NCBI GenBank assembly: GCA_002382325.1
Contig: DGAG01000005.1
Coordinates: 1 to 64,000 of the forward strand
From: Epsilonproteobacteria bacterium UBA4036
GTDB lineage: Bacteria; Campylobacterota; Campylobacteria; Campylobacterales; Arcobacteraceae
Direction: 5' to 3'
Length of the DNA: 64,000 nt
A program made the translations under genes and the position numbers. Of this stretch, positions 63,539-64,000 are shown one piece after another. Numbering within the stretch: the stretch's first letter is position 1; every line of letters begins with the position of its first letter. The notes under the pieces are model-generated. The model was not told where the DNA came from and ran no database searches. It saw only the letters and a list, made by a program, of their open reading frames with translations.

Positions 63539-64000
63539 ATGGCAACTTCATTGGGAACAGTACAAGCAGTAGCAGGAAAGTTTTATGCACAAGATGACAA
63601 TGGAAACGTCCGAGTACTTAAAGTGGGTGATACAATCAGCCAAGGAGAAAAAGTCTTTGGTGATACTAATAATGCAGCAAACAGTGCATTAGAAATACTT
63701 TCAAATAATCAAGAGTTACTAAGCCTAACAGGTACAAACAGTTTGGTGTTTGATATGTCAACCAATGAAGCAACCTTTGGAAATGAAGAAGTAGCCTTCA
63801 GTCCAAACTCAGCATGGATGCCAACGCAAAATGCAGAAATCCCAACTGAGGGGCAAGAAGTTGCACAAACCGAAGCAGGTGATATAACAGAAGAAGAGAC
63901 CGCAGCAGGGAATGAAGCGGTAAGTTCAAGTGATATAGGCGTCTTTAGTTTTGATAACAGAGATGGTGATGCTGTTAATATAAAAGCCGATTTAAGAAAT
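63539..64000 (+). CDS. Giant type I-secreted adhesin, LapA/retention-module type (partial, N-terminal 154 codons)
   Basis: Only the N-terminus lies in the window. It begins MATSLGTVQAVAGKFYAQD and continues with GNVRVLKVGDTISQGEKVFGD-type text, which is the retention module of LapA-like adhesins (about 1-95). A Glu/Thr-rich linker then carries TAAG at residues 121-124, the same Ala-Ala context that the protease LapG cleaves in Pseudomonas LapA. No signal peptide is present, as expected for type I secretion. The complete gene would be very long with repeats and a C-terminal RTX signal, but none of that is visible here. An AAGGAAAT ribosome binding site precedes the ATG. Confidence 0.88.
   Translation, partial: MATSLGTVQAVAGKFYAQDDNGNVRVLKVGDTISQGEKVFGDTNNAANSALEILSNNQELLSLTGTNSLVFDMSTNEATFGNEEVAFSPNSAWMPTQNAEIPTEGQEVAQTEAGDITEEETAAGNEAVSSSDIGVFSFDNRDGDAVNIKADLRN

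Overview
The window is AT-rich, gene-dense DNA from a member of the Campylobacterota, most probably of the Arcobacter group. This is inferred from protein style and gene content. The markers are sensor kinases with the HQWRQPL H-box, a carboxyspermidine-type polyamine pathway (saccharopine-dehydrogenase-like enzyme plus NspC), a tmRNA with tag ANNTNYAPAYAKIA, and many Cache, GGDEF and HD-GYP signalling proteins. No rRNA, tRNA, CRISPR array, prophage or intact insertion sequence was seen.

Layout. 1-2.8 kb: a Fur-box region flanking a divergent gene that leaves the window, a chemoreceptor, and two small membrane proteins. 2.9-7.4 kb: a long Sel1-repeat protein, convergent with a P2-type cation ATPase. 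7.6-15.0 kb: a two-partner secretion pair (TpsA exoprotein with GLUG and YDG/MBG repeats, then TpsB pore) followed by a histidine kinase and response regulator. 15.0-15.4 kb: tmRNA on the minus strand. 15.5-20.1 kb: a tight run of carboxynorspermidine dehydrogenase, rubredoxin, carboxynorspermidine decarboxylase (apparently with an ATC start) and two PPK2 polyphosphate kinases, closed by a strong terminator. 20.2-25.9 kb: housekeeping genes tig, clpP, def, a ComM/YifB-type ATPase, a methyltransferase and era. 25.9-27.6 kb: a Cache receptor and PAS-GGDEF protein that look like one gene split by a frameshift. 27.7-31.8 kb: a partial type II secretion/type IV pilus-like cluster. 31.8-40.9 kb: folE, corA, mgtE, an M23 peptidase, purL, a nucleotidyltransferase-like gene and purH, with two heptamer-repeat hairpins at gene ends.

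40.9-43.4 kb is the clearest accessory stretch. It holds two intergenic palindromic elements, an orphan membrane protein, a HigB/HigA toxin-antitoxin pair, a REP-like palindrome and the wreck of a second toxin-antitoxin module. 43.4-56.4 kb holds HD-GYP, sugar dehydrogenase, MFS, a large double-sensor kinase, Nudix, FAH-family, diguanylate cyclase, msrB, NYN-LOTUS and msrA genes, and a second two-component pair.

56.5-64.0 kb is a type I secretion locus for a Lap-type giant adhesin. It contains a TolC homologue fused to thrombospondin type 3 repeats and OmpA-like domains, a C39-like-domain ABC exporter, an HlyD adaptor, a LuxR regulator whose receiver has lost its phospho-acceptor, and the first 154 codons of the adhesin with a retention module and a LapG-like Ala-Ala site. 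With the TPS locus and several c-di-GMP enzymes, the window leans toward surface attachment and its control.

The most interesting items are the TolC-TSP3-OmpA fusion with the adhesin locus, the PPK2 with an integrase-like N-terminal domain, the ATC start of nspC, the heptamer-repeat hairpins, and the decayed toxin-antitoxin module.
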